64,000 bases of DNA from Citrus sinensis (Eukaryota > Streptophyta > Magnoliopsida > Sapindales > Rutaceae), in NCBI RefSeq assembly GCF_022201045.2, contig NC_068559.1, positions 868,001 through 932,000 on the forward strand, read 5' to 3'. Positions within the stretch are counted from its first letter, which is position 1; every line of letters starts with the position of its first letter. The position numbers and the translations under genes are program-made. Shown here piece after piece: positions 23,852-33,907 of this stretch. Below the pieces are notes generated by a model. It made no database searches. It was not told where the DNA came from and saw nothing but the letters and a program-made list of their open reading frames with translations.

Positions 23852-24350
23852 TATTTTTGGAATAATGCAAATTCAAAACATATAGTATATTTTTAAAATT
23901 TTAATATCAGTATATAACATCAGAACTATGATGTTAACGAAGGACACTTTAAGCAAAATAAATAAATGAAATCATGAGTAATAATGTGAAAAATCTTAAA
24001 ATTATAAGGGACGATTTTGATATTATAAAAAAGGTGGAAAATTTTCCATGAGCATATATTCTATATATTCTACATAGATATGCTCATAATTTTGTACTTC
24101 TCTTTCATGATCTTAACTTTCCTAGGCTTTGTGAGATCACATTTCACATGGTTGTCAAAATCAATTCTTTTGGTTTATTCATCTCAATCAACGAATAATC
24201 CCTAACAAGTCATTTGCTCAAGCAAATGTTTATAAGTTGGATAACGTCATCTATGCGTGTGTATCAAGGGATCTAACTACTCCAGGAGTTCTTGAATTAG
24301 ACAGCCAACTACTTTTTCTGTTAGGCTAACACTAAGTTACGTGTAACGTA
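23852..24350. other. Host DNA before the viral insertion
   Basis: AT-rich, with no exon 4 of the SABATH pseudogene and no gene. The host/virus junction lies somewhere at about 24340-24390. Confidence 0.35.
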
Positions 24351-24395
24351 ACATACATTCAAAAGAGAAAATATCTATTAGTACCCCTAAACTCT

Positions 24396-24737
24396 ATGGA
24401 AACTACTTTAATTGAATTAAAAGAAATACTTTTGAATCTTAAAGAAGAAATAAAAGATATAAAACAAGAAATAGGAAAAATAAAGATAGAACTATCTGTA
24501 ATACAGATAAGTCAAAAGAAAAATAAAAAAGTAGAAAAATTTGAAATATTAAAATCAGGAGTAATTGGATTAAGTTTGAAGAAACCCATACAAAAACCTC
24601 AAACAGGAAGCTATGATGATTGGTTTATAAAAACTCAATACCCGAGAATATTAGAAGAAACAGCAGAATTAAAAAATAAAGAAAAAGGTAAAGAAAAATT
24701 GGAAATAAAAGAAGCTAATCCAAGTGATTCAGATTAA
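24396..24737 (+). CDS. Viral coiled-coil ORF, VAP-like (113 aa)
   Basis: Uninterrupted 113-residue ORF at the left end of the viral copy. Residues about 5-50 form a Lys/Glu/Ile-rich heptad pattern (LKEEIKDIKQEIGKIKIEL), fitting a coiled coil; the C-terminal part is charged. Size, coiled coil and position just before the coat-protein ORF resemble virion-associated proteins (caulimovirus ORF III) and badnavirus ORF 2 proteins. This is by analogy only. The stop overlaps the next start codon by one base (TAATG at 24735-24739). Confidence 0.7.
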   Translation: METTLIELKEILLNLKEEIKDIKQEIGKIKIELSVIQISQKKNKKVEKFEILKSGVIGLSLKKPIQKPQTGSYDDWFIKTQYPRILEETAELKNKEKGKEKLEIKEANPSDSD

Positions 24738-26053
24738 TGGAAGATACCTTAGAAGAATTAACTGAAAAATTTAGTGATATAAATCTTAGTGATCTAGAAG
24801 ATTTTGAAAAAGAATATTGCATAAAAATGAATACTGCTGGAGGTCTAGAAATGAAACCTAATGTTGGAGAACCAAGTCATAGGTATGAAACAAATAAAAA
24901 GAAAAACAGACAATTTTTCGAATATTATCCACCCATCAAGAATACACCTTGGAAAAAAGAATACCAACCTAATAATGACCACCTAATACCAATAAGTAAT
25001 GCAGGTACATTTTTAGATTTAGATTGCAAAATAGATCCTCGAAATGCCTTAGTAGAGTGGGGAATGCAAATGAAATTATTTTTTATATTTAATGGATCTA
25101 GAGATGATTGGAATGTAGAAACTGAAGAAGAAAAAATAAATATATTTGCTGATATTTTAATAGCAAGTTTCACAGGAAATGTATTCAATTGGTGGAAAAG
25201 GATTAAGTGAAGATACACAAAAATTAATAAAAGATTCAACAAAAATAGCATTAAGAAGAAATAGAGGATTAGGAATTGAAAGAATAATTGAATATATTGC
25301 TAGTGAATTCTTAGGAGAAGACTGGTTACAAAATTTAGAAAATGAAGCAAAAAATGATAAATTAGACTCTAGAATGAAATTAATAAACTTAACAATTTGT
25401 AACATGTGTTTTGTAAAAGAACATACTTGTGAATTTAGTAAATATTATTATACTCAATTCATGAGTCATGAAGACCAAAATATTTATAAAAATTTATATT
25501 ATTCTAAATTACCATACCCCTGGAATGGATATTTTAGTAATGAATATGAAAAATACAGTAATACTACCAATAATAGAGTCCCAGATACATTAGGATCTAG
25601 AATACGATTTTTAAATACAAGACTAAGTGAAATATGTATTCAAAGAAGTCTAATGAAAAAAAGTAAGAATATAGGAAAAATATGTTGTGAAAAAACAGAA
25701 ATGCCAACCCAATGGGGTTGTTATGCACCTTATAAAAGAAAAAGAAAGTTATATAAGAAAGAAAAAAGATATAAAAAATACAATAACTTTAAAAAAAATA
25801 CAGAAAACCAGAAAGAAAGTATTATAAAAGAAAGTATAAAAACCAGAGAAAAATACTAGACAAATCCAAATGTAAATGTTGGAATTGTGGAGAAATGGGA
25901 CATATTAGCATAAATTGTACAAAAACGAAAGTTAAACTTCTAAAAGAAAATTTTGAAAATATAAAGAATGATTTAGAAGAAATAAGTGATTTATCAGATT
26001 ATGAAGGAAAAGAAGTTTATATGGCAATAGAATTAGAAGATGAGTCAGAATAA
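24737..26053 (+). pseudogene. Viral coat protein ORF with zinc knuckle, frameshifted
   Basis: The coat-protein (capsid) ORF starts at the ATG overlapping the previous stop. It has an acidic N-terminus (residues about 1-35), a central part containing NPRNALVEWGMQMKL-like sequence (RNALVEWG) and FNWW, a basic Lys-rich segment at about 25720-25860, and a CX2CX4HX4C zinc knuckle (CWNCGEMGHISINC) at about 25875-25918, typical of caulimovirid and retroviral nucleocapsids. The C-terminus is acidic. Single-base frame changes occur near 25200 and near 25860, so it cannot be read through. The stop at 26051-26053 overlaps the next start by 14 nt. Confidence 0.85.
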
Positions 26054-27355
26054 GGAAGAACTTATGGAAAATGAAAAAATAGAAGAAATTGAAGAAATAG
26101 AAAAAGAAGAAAATAAAAGTGGATATAGTCTTGTTGCCACTTTTAACAAAGAAAAATATAATAAACTTTTGAAAATAAATATGGAAAAACCAGAATATGG
26201 AATAATACATCAGCTTAGAGATATGTTCAAAAGAAAACGAATAGTGTTGCATGAATACTATGAACAAGAAAAGGCTGTAACAATAACACAAGCTGAAGAA
26301 AATATTAGATTCAGTTTAATAAATAAAAGATTTATAAATTTAGCATTAAAGAAAATAAAAAACGAATCAACAAAAGAAAAGATTCAGTATGTATATTTAG
26401 CAGAAATTCAGATATTAATAAAATCTCTTTTTAAGGAAGGAATAGATAGTCCTATAGTCTTGTCAATACATGACCAGAGGTTTACTAACCCTAGTATAGG
26501 ACATTTAAGAACAATAGAAGGAAATTTATGTTACACTAAATTATTATTTACATGTCACCCTAGATATTGTGTACACATAAAAGATAAAAATATAGATGAA
26601 ACATTAAATTTACATTTAAACTATTAAAAAAGAATTTAATGAAAGAAGGAAATAGATTAATGACAATACATTATTCAGTATTATACAGTTTTTGTAACTC
26701 CAATTATGGAGAAGTATATGGGAATAAACCTTATATAGAAATAAATAAAGAATGTGAAGACATAGCAACGTTTATAGAACATGTAATCCAAGATTATAAA
26801 ATTCCTATTAATTATAAACTAAATATAGATGATAGAAAACAAGTTTTAGATTATAATAATGAAAACTCCATTATCCCCATAAGCTTTGCAGGAAGAACAT
26901 TAATTAGAGGAAGTTCATCTAGAAGATTAAGTACTGATAAACAAATAGTTAGATTTATGACAACAAATAATGTAATAAAAATACTAGGACAATACTTTAA
27001 TGGGATAGATTATACAACAAAAATACCTATACTAATAGATACCGGTACAAGTCATAATTATATGAATCACACTAAAAATAAAGGACTTTTAGTAAAAGAA
27101 AAAGAAATTCCGTATGAATATACTGATTTCAATGGCAATAAACATATTTGTAAACACGAAGTTAAAGTCCCTATAATCATAGAAGGACTTAGAATAGTAG
27201 TATCTTGTTATATAGATTCATTTATGACCACAGATCCAGAAAAACATCTAGTACTAGGAAATATTTTCTTAAATGATTTAGAATATTATAAAATTGAAAA
27301 GCATAAAATAACCTTACAAATAGGAGGTCAAAAAATAGTTTGTGAAACATGTTAA
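26040..27355 (+). pseudogene. Viral movement protein ORF with a C-terminal retropepsin-like domain, frameshifted
   Basis: The first part is a 30K-superfamily movement protein: the core has LIKSLFKEGIDSPIVLSIHD then QRF, EGNLCYTKLLFTCHPRYCV and the downstream MKEGNRLMTIHYSVLY, as in other caulimovirids, where it forms plasmodesmal tubules. A one-base shift in an A-run at about 26625-26632 breaks the frame. The second part, about 27020-27355, has a retropepsin-like fold: PILIDTGTSHNYM (active-site D-T-G) and, later, the hydrophobic LVLGNIFLNDL flap-to-ILG region. A protease-like domain fused to the movement protein, with another protease in the next ORF, is unusual. The last 7 nt overlap the polymerase ORF. 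Confidence 0.8.
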
Positions 27356-29221
27356 AACAAGCTTATATAAAGTATCCTATGTCCGTTTATATACAAATAA
27401 ATATAACAGAAAAGGATATAGATACATGTGCCTTAATTGACACTGGAAGTGAAATAACTATTATGAAATCCTTTTTATCAAACCAATGGAAATCAAATAG
27501 AAAGTTAAAAATCATTGGAATAACAGGAGATAAACAACAAGTTAATCAATCCTTGATAAATTTTGAAATCTTACTGGGAAGTAAAATAGTACGTATTAAT
27601 CAAATATTTCAATACAATAATATGGAATGTGATATCCTCTTAAGGAATGATTTTATACAACAATTCCAATATTATCAACAAACTACATATATGATCACTT
27701 TAAAAACCCATTGTAATCATATTCTTTGTATTCCTCGCAAATTTTAACCATACAGAGTCCAACCAGCCCAGCGTGGTGATAAGTAGATTTATGAAAAACA
27801 TTATTTAATTCAACAATGACAGAGTTATAATATACAACTAGAAATAATAAAGTCGCAACTAGAAAAAGTTTATAAAGAAAACCCATTGGCATTATGGAAA
27901 CCAAACCATCCTAGAGCAAAAATAGAATTAATTGAAAATAGGATAATAAGATTAAAACCCATGATGTACACAAAAGAAGATAGAGAAGAATTTAAAATCC
28001 AAATAAAAGAGCTATTAGATTTAAAATTAATTAGAAATAGCAATAGCCCACATAATAGTCCAACTTTTATGGTTAGAAAAAGGTCAGAACAGGTAAGAGG
28101 AAAAGCAAGAATGGTAATAAATTATAAAGAACTAAATAAATACACAAAATTTGATGGATATTTTCTTCCGAATAAAGAAGTATTAATAAATCTTGTGAAA
28201 AATAAAACTTACTATTCAAAATTTGATTGTAAATCAGGATTTTGGCAGATAAAAATGGAAAAAAAATAGTATTCCTTATACAACTTTTAGCACCCCACAA
28301 GGACATTACGAATGGCTAGTAATGCCCTTTGGACTAAAGAATGTCCATCAAATCTTTCAAAGTCGAATGGATAAAATATTTAAAGAATATAAATATATCA
28401 TAGTCTATGTTGATGACATATTAATTGCGTCGGAAACAATAGAAGACCATAGAAACCATTTAAAAGAATTTGTTAATGTATGCATTAGAGAATGAATAGT
28501 ATTATCAGAAAGAAAAACAGTTATAGAACATAAGAAAATAGAATTTTTAGGAATGATTCTTGATAAAAAAGGAATAAGACTCCAAAGTCATATTGGAAAA
28601 AAGATTATAGAATTCTTAAATAAATTGGAAAATAAACAACAGATACAAAAGTTTTTAGGATGTCTAAACTATGCAGAATGATTTATAAAAGATCTAGCAA
28701 AAAAGAGAAAAATACTTCAAAAATTACTTAGAAAAAATAATACTCGGGGATGGAACGAAGAACATACAGAAGCAGTAAGGAGCCTAAAGGAAGAATGTAA
28801 AAATCTCCCAGCATTAAAATTGCCAGAAGAAAATGATAAATTAATAATTCAAACTGATGCATCTGATTTATATTGGGGAGCAATCCTTAAGACTGATATA
28901 AATGAGATTTGCAGATATACTAGTGGAATGTTTAATCAAGCACAAGTTAATTATCCTGTACATGAAAAAGAATTCCTTACAATATACAAATGAATTAAAA
29001 AATTCTCATTATTTTTACTCCAGAAACAATTTATAGTAAAAACAGATAATTCCCAAGTAAGTTCACTTGTTAGTAGAATTTTACCAAATGAACCCCAGTA
29101 TAGACGATTACATAGATGGCAAGTTTATTTGTCTTATTATAATTTCAAAATCGTACATATAAAAGGAACTAACAATTTCCTTGCAGATTTTTTAAGTAGG
29201 AATATAGAATTCGGAGAATGA
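27349..29221 (+). pseudogene. Viral polymerase ORF: retropepsin, reverse transcriptase, RNase H, inactivated
   Basis: Domains in order: aspartic protease (CALIDTGSEITIM at about 27427-27465), reverse transcriptase from about 27890 (SPHNSPTFMV, RMVINYKELN, KFDCKSGFWQI, PFGLKNVHQIFQ, catalytic YVDDILIA at about 28408) and RNase H (QTDASDLYWGAIL, HEKEFLTIYK, KTDNSQVSSL). This enzyme copies viral RNA to DNA. Breaks seen: stops at 27745 (TAA), 27784 (TAG) and 27817 (TGA); a one-base shift in an A-run near 28265; and TGA at 28493, 28679 and 28991. It ends at 29219-29221, overlapping the next start as ATGA. Confidence 0.93.
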
Positions 29222-30240
29222 ATACAAAAGTACATAAAATCTTGTCAGTGATAAATACAGAAATACAAAGGCTTAAAGCCGAGGCATCTGACATGATCGA
29301 TGCAATAAATTACATGAAAGAGGCCACATAGGGCCATGAGAAGGGAATACATTTGTTAGAGTCATACATAAACGACCTAACAAAAGGGCTTTCAATAAAT
29401 ACTAGCCTAATAAATATAGGAAGCAGTAGTGGACCATTCCCACAACAAGAACCAATCTCTGACTCATCTTTCAGCCGAACCATATCCATAGAAATTGAAT
29501 CACCAAAAGTAACTTCTTCAAAAAAGTTTGTCAAAATAGACAATACTCCATCAAAAGAAGCAAAAAAACCTACCCCACTAAATTCAAAAGAAGACGAATA
29601 TAAACAATTTTCCATGTGGGTATATTCTATTTGTTCCCACAATAATACCATTTTCAAATCCCCAGGAAAAAATATATATCCCAGAATGATAGCCGTAAAA
29701 GGGGTAGATCCATTCCTTGTTGGGAAAATAGCCAAATACGGATATCTAGACTTAGTATACCCAGATACATATATAAGAGAAATAGCTAGTTTAGATGAGC
29801 TATTAGTCAAAGAAGTCTCTAAATTCGCCTAAAAAAGGTCAATATACTTACAATTCTATACCATTAGCCCAGAATACCACCAAAATATCGAATACCAAGC
29901 TTTTTATATGATCTCAGTGGGACATCTCACAAAAAACTTTCAATTAGAAGTAGGGACTGAGTATACAACTGTCCCATAAATAACCAAACCATGGATTAGG
30001 ACCCGAAGGGCTCAGGGAATAAAAACAATATGGAGTATTGCAAAAGATCTCTACAAAAGAAATTATAGAACAATTATCCGATTCCAAAACTATATTCTTG
30101 TAACCTCAGAAGACAGCCATACACCTTCAAACATCCTTTTGGAACTCATCAACAAGATAAGCACGATGAGATTTCCCAGCAGCAGCGAAACCATACAACA
30201 GGCTTGTCAGCTTATGAAAATAAAACAAACTGACAAATAA
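29218..30240 (+). pseudogene. Viral 3' ORF in transactivator (TAV) position, interrupted
   Basis: It begins with the ATG of an ATGA overlap with the polymerase stop. An in-frame TAG occurs at 29329, and the frame then runs to a TAA at 29830-29832; similar coding sequence continues in another frame (ISPEYHQNIEYQAFYMISVG, IKTIWSIAKDLYKRNY) until a TAA at 30238. The length, about 340 codons, and position match caulimovirus/solendovirus transactivator-inclusion-body proteins, which allow reinitiation on polycistronic RNA. No specific TAV motif was recognised, so the function is inferred from position. Confidence 0.65.
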
Positions 30241-30400
30241 ACAGATGCTCGTGGCAGACAAAGAAAAATAAAAGATGCTCGTGGCAGACAAAGAAAAATA
30301 AAAAGATGCTCGTGGCAGACAGAGAAGATAAAAATAGAAAGATCGTGGCCAACAAAAAGAAGATGCTCGTGATAAAAGAAAGGCACGTGGCATGTAGAGA
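30241..30400 (+). promoter_or_regulatory. Viral enhancer-like tandem repeats (about 31 bp, 3-5 copies)
   Basis: Directly after the last viral ORF, the unit AGATGCTCGTGGCAGACA plus an A-rich tail is repeated about three times (30243, 30273, 30304) and then in two degraded forms to about 30400. This is where the pregenomic RNA promoter of a caulimovirid lies, and repeated elements there commonly act as enhancers. GATGTAAT and AATGATGTAAG follow at about 30400-30421. No confident TATA box is seen. Confidence 0.6.
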
Positions 30401-31692
30401 TGTAATCATGTAATGATGTAAGAGGCCAATAATGTAAAGGCCAATAATAGAAGGGCAATAATGTAATAGAAAGATTTTTTGGAATTGAAATAAAATGGAG
30501 GAAATGGGGGAGAGACCTCAGAGCTTTCCGAATCTTGATAATTTTCTGAAATCAATAAACAATGAATAACTAAACACTCTCTTGCTCAAAATCCAGAATC
30601 AGAACTTCATCAATCAAAAACAAAGTCCATAAGAGAAAAAGAAGAGAAACCTAAACTATCAAATACTTCTTTAACTTAGCGATCAGGATCTACACAGTAA
30701 AGCCAACTGAGTCCACAGATCCCGCTGAGGCAGGAGGCCGTTAAGGGAATAGGGCAACCAGGCTGCAGGTCACTTGAAGGAGATCGGAAGGGAAATAAGA
30801 GCTGTTAATTTAGGTAATAATACTCAACTTTTATCTCTTGGTGGAAGTTGTTGGAGGTTGCTGATGGGATGATTTATGGAGGAAGAGCAAAAGTTTTCTT
30901 ATTAATTAAAACAGACTTTATAAATTTTATTTAAAACATAAATCACAGATTCTACTTAGGAAAATCAAAAGAATATATGATAAATCCCTCTACTAAAATA
31001 ACATACAATGATTATATGATGATAATCGATTTTAATTTAGGATCATTTAAACAGAGCTCATATATGTTTAGTAAACAAGAACTTGTAAGAACAGAAGATT
31101 TGTTAGCTGTATATTCTCTTGATTTACCTCAAGAAATAAAGCGAAAAATGATAAAAAATATTGAAATAGAAACTCTTAAACAGAATATAATTATGTTAAC
31201 AATAGAAGAAGAAATTGATATAGTTAAAGCATACATAGAGCATAGAAATTACGAGGCAGGGCCTGCATATACTTATAATTCAGAAGAAGAATTTGAGATT
31301 TGAAAAATATATAGGCTGGAAACCTCTTCGGGTTGCGGGCTACCGATCCAAAGGGCGACTTAGATCGTTGTACCTAGGGGTAGAACAACGCCACGTACTT
31401 GTTTTTATCTTTAATAAATATACTCTCTATGAATACCAAATCTATATAAATCTATTAATCTATGAATACCAAATCTGTATAAATCTATTAATCATACATA
31501 TTTGTTTGTAATTAATTTGATTTAGTATTTTCATGAATTTTATAAATCCAGTTATGTGTAATTATTGTTTAATTCATTATTTAGTTTATTCTGTTTAAAT
31601 TTTTGTAAGTTTATTCTGGTTAATTTTTGAACATTTTGTAATTTTGATAAATCATTATTATTATTATTATTATTATTCCTAACACGGAAAAA
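30401..31692 (+). promoter_or_regulatory. Viral promoter and leader region
   Basis: About 1.3 kb between the repeat array and the primer site. It includes a purine-rich stretch at about 30490-30520 (GGAGGAAATGGGGGAGAGA) that could be a plus-strand primer, AATAAA signals near 30555 and 31413, a 108-residue ORF (30977-31303), a GC-richer stretch at 31316-31400 with an inverted repeat (CGTTGT/ACAACG), a 34-bp tandem duplication at about 31429-31495 (CTATGAATACCAAATCT), and an ATT run at 31656-31679. Caulimovirid leaders are normally about 600 nt, so this one is long. Confidence 0.55.
30977..31303 (+). CDS. ORF within the viral leader (108 aa)
   Basis: Uninterrupted ORF with the same A-rich codon use as the other viral ORFs; no match recognised. 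It contains GSFKQSSYMFSKQELVRTED and a Glu-rich C-terminus. It lies upstream of the tRNA-Met primer site, where caulimovirids normally have only short leader ORFs. It may be a real viral gene or the displaced end of another. Confidence 0.45.
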   Translation: MINPSTKITYNDYMMIIDFNLGSFKQSSYMFSKQELVRTEDLLAVYSLDLPQEIKRKMIKNIEIETLKQNIIMLTIEEEIDIVKAYIEHRNYEAGPAYTYNSEEEFEI

Positions 31693-31706
31693 TGGTATTA
31701 GAGCCA
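31693..31706 (+). promoter_or_regulatory. tRNA-Met primer-binding site
   Basis: TGGTATTAGAGCCA matches the consensus TGGTATCAGAGC used by caulimovirids to prime minus-strand DNA with initiator tRNA-Met, with one change. It lies 24 nt upstream of the first small ORF, as expected. Confidence 0.8.
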
Positions 31707-31716
31707 GAATCATAAA

Positions 31717-31971
31717 ATGGATCCTATACAAGCAATAGTTGATAGTTTATATACATTAAAAGTATATAATAAAGAAGAAATAAAAAATTTAATAAAAGCA
31801 TTAAAAACTGATAAAAATAATATAAGAAACATAGAACTTGAATTAACCGAGGAGCTTAGAGAAAGATTTATAGATACAACAGGAGGTGAGATTTTAATAG
31901 AAAAGAAAATGAAATTTATTGATAATTTCATAAAGTTTTTAATATTTTGGTATAAAATAGAAACATTATGA
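31717..31971 (+). CDS. Viral small ORF 1 (84 aa)
   Basis: First ORF after the primer site: MDPIQAIVDSLYTLKVYNKE with a charged helical middle and a hydrophobic C-terminus (FIDNFIKFLIFWYK). No known family recognised. The stop overlaps the next start as ATGA (31968-31971), which supports it being a real gene of the virus. Confidence 0.6.
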   Translation: MDPIQAIVDSLYTLKVYNKEEIKNLIKALKTDKNNIRNIELELTEELRERFIDTTGGEILIEKKMKFIDNFIKFLIFWYKIETL

Positions 31972-32261
31972 ATCAAGCTGTTAATACAATATAAGGATTA
32001 GCAAATAGTATGGAACGTATGTGTCTAGGATGGGAAACCATAGTAAATACATATATAAATTTAATAGACCAAAAAATAGATTTATTAGAATAAGAAAGAA
32101 TAGGATTAATAAATTTAGGACCAGAAGTTTATTCTGAATTAATAGGTTTATATGAATTAGAAAATCATTTATTGTTATTTAAAGAAATCAATAAAACTTT
32201 AGAAAGAATAAAAAATAGGTGTAGAAGGGATGTGAGAAGACAAATACTTCCTCAATTATAG
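31968..32261 (+). pseudogene. Viral small ORF 2, with in-frame stops
   Basis: Begins at the ATG overlapping the previous stop and keeps one frame for 97 codons with stops at 31992 and about 32091. Readable parts include ERMCLGWETIVNTYINLIDQ, YELENHLLLFKEINKTLERI and a basic end (NRCRRDVRRQ), consistent with a helical protein. Function unknown. Viral-like sequence continues to about 32380. Confidence 0.55.
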
Positions 32262-32380
32262 AAATTAAAAATAAAGAAACATGAAAGGACTTATATGAAA
32301 TTTGCCAAGAATAGTAAAACAAAAACCGTAAGATACATTAAATGTAACCTAGGCAGTCCCAGTATTCAAAAAGGTCGTTG

Positions 32381-33907
32381 ACACGGACGGTTGGCCCCAT
32401 CAACATTAATTTTCATTTTGAACGGTCAGTTTTTCACTTCATTGAACGTTCAAAGCAAAATCAATTGAAATATCTGCAAACGCCCATCATCAACAAATGA
32501 TTCTATTCATTAAAGAGGGGCTGACTGAAAGAAGTCGAACTTGTTTACTTTTCCATATTATATGCCCCATCCAAACACGAGGTCAAAGATGTGTGCTAGA
32601 CCAAGTACGCGCGGATCTTTCGAAATCAACAAAGTTGGTTTGTTAAGAATTACTAGAAAGTGACCAAAATGCTTGTAATTGTATTTGAATTTTGTGAAAC
32701 AGAGACTCTGATTTTATTCGCATCACTTTGGGATAGAAAAAGTTAACAAATTGTATGAAAATTTCAATCAAATATATGAGTAAAATTGTTTTCATTGCAA
32801 AATTAAAAGTAGACTAATAAATTATGGCTTAAATAATGGAAGAATACGAAAGTTATTGCTTTGAATAGTCAACAAATTATTAATGTGTTTCATTTGACAA
32901 TTAATGTGTTTCATTAATGACCTTGTATAAAACACATGAGGACAAGTCTATGTTACGACTTCTGTAAGTAACAGAAGGAATCAGGGAACTTGCACGGGTG
33001 CTAGAGGAGAGAGAAAGAGGTCCCAATGCAAGGTGATGGAAATGGGAAAGTTCGAAGCAGTTACTTGCAGCTTGTGCACCGTAGCCATGTGCAACACGCG
33101 ATGGTCAATGAAAAATATTCAACTCATACAATCCCCCTATCTTACATGCACGTAAGATAGGGATTGCCTTATTATTATTTATTTTGACAATTTACTATAT
33201 ATTTTACTTTGCAATCATAATAGAGTCATTGGCCTCATAGAACATGACGTGAGAACACTTTTTTTTTTTTCAATTTACAATTTTAAGCTAAGCTGTATAT
33301 AAAACCTAGTGTCATATAATGAGTGTTTTTTGTATTATTTGGCAACTACATGAATTGATTAGGGAGGAAATCTAGGCCTCCAAAAGAATATAGTTGGCAC
33401 TTTTAGTGGTCAGCATCTCCTAAATATCGTACATCTCAGAATAATTACGCTAATAATACTCAAGACAATCTTCTAATGAATAACATTTATGCCTTTATAT
33501 ATACAACTTAGGTTACAAATTACAGATCTAAAAAATAAAAATATAATGTATATATTTTTACATTATGCTCCATAACTCTACCCTATGATTATCGAAAATA
33601 ACATATTTTACATAAAATAAGGTACCGTTACCTTTATTTGACTAATTAAAAACAACTACACTATAATTAATAAAAATAAATAGTAACGAAATATTATAAG
33701 AGACTGTATCATTAGCACAAGACTAGTCAGCTTTGAACAAATTAATGCCCTAAATTAAAATCTTCAACATATTTGTGCTTAACATGTAACATATTAAAAG
33801 GAAAAAAAAGCATGAAAAATCGATAGACTTTTCTCCTACATAGTATAGCAAGTTGTAAAATCGATAGACTTTTCTCCTACATAATATAGCAAAGTTGTAA
33901 AATCGGC
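32381..33907. other. Upstream region of the SABATH gene
   Basis: Host DNA. From about 32634 it is homologous to 15318 onward, the flank of SABATH pseudogene A. Noted inside: a perfect hairpin (CCCTATCTTAC/GTAAGATAGGG) at about 33135-33162, and a 41-bp direct repeat at about 33817-33900 (ATCGATAGACTTTTCTCCTA twice) ending just before the TATA box. Confidence 0.5.

Larger units (their letters stand above)
24351..32380 (+). mobile_element. Endogenous pararetrovirus (Caulimoviridae), circularly permuted, inactivated
   Basis: About 8.0 kb of A-rich viral sequence carries all the hallmark caulimovirid functions on one strand: coiled-coil ORF, coat protein with zinc knuckle, 30K movement protein, retropepsins, reverse transcriptase with YVDD, RNase H and a downstream ORF. 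A promoter-like repeat region, leader, tRNA-Met primer site and two small ORFs follow. The primer site (31693), which opens the map of a caulimovirid, lies near the right end, so the copy is a rotated circle. There is no integrase and no flanking LTR pair, consistent with illegitimate integration. Coat before movement protein is the order known in Cavemovirus and Solendovirus. At least ten frameshifts or stops make it non-functional. Both junctions are approximate. Confidence 0.92.

Noticed and set aside
30127..30458. Hydrophobic open frames opposite the viral repeats
   Set aside because: They are reverse-strand readings of the 31-bp repeats; repetition of FLCLPRAS-type text is a by-product of the array.
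31318..31405. tRNA gene in the viral leader
   Set aside because: GC-richer and able to form hairpins, but no cloverleaf or A/B boxes.
24351..32380. LTR retrotransposon instead of a virus
   Set aside because: No LTR pair or integrase, while a movement protein of the 30K type and the internal primer site are present.
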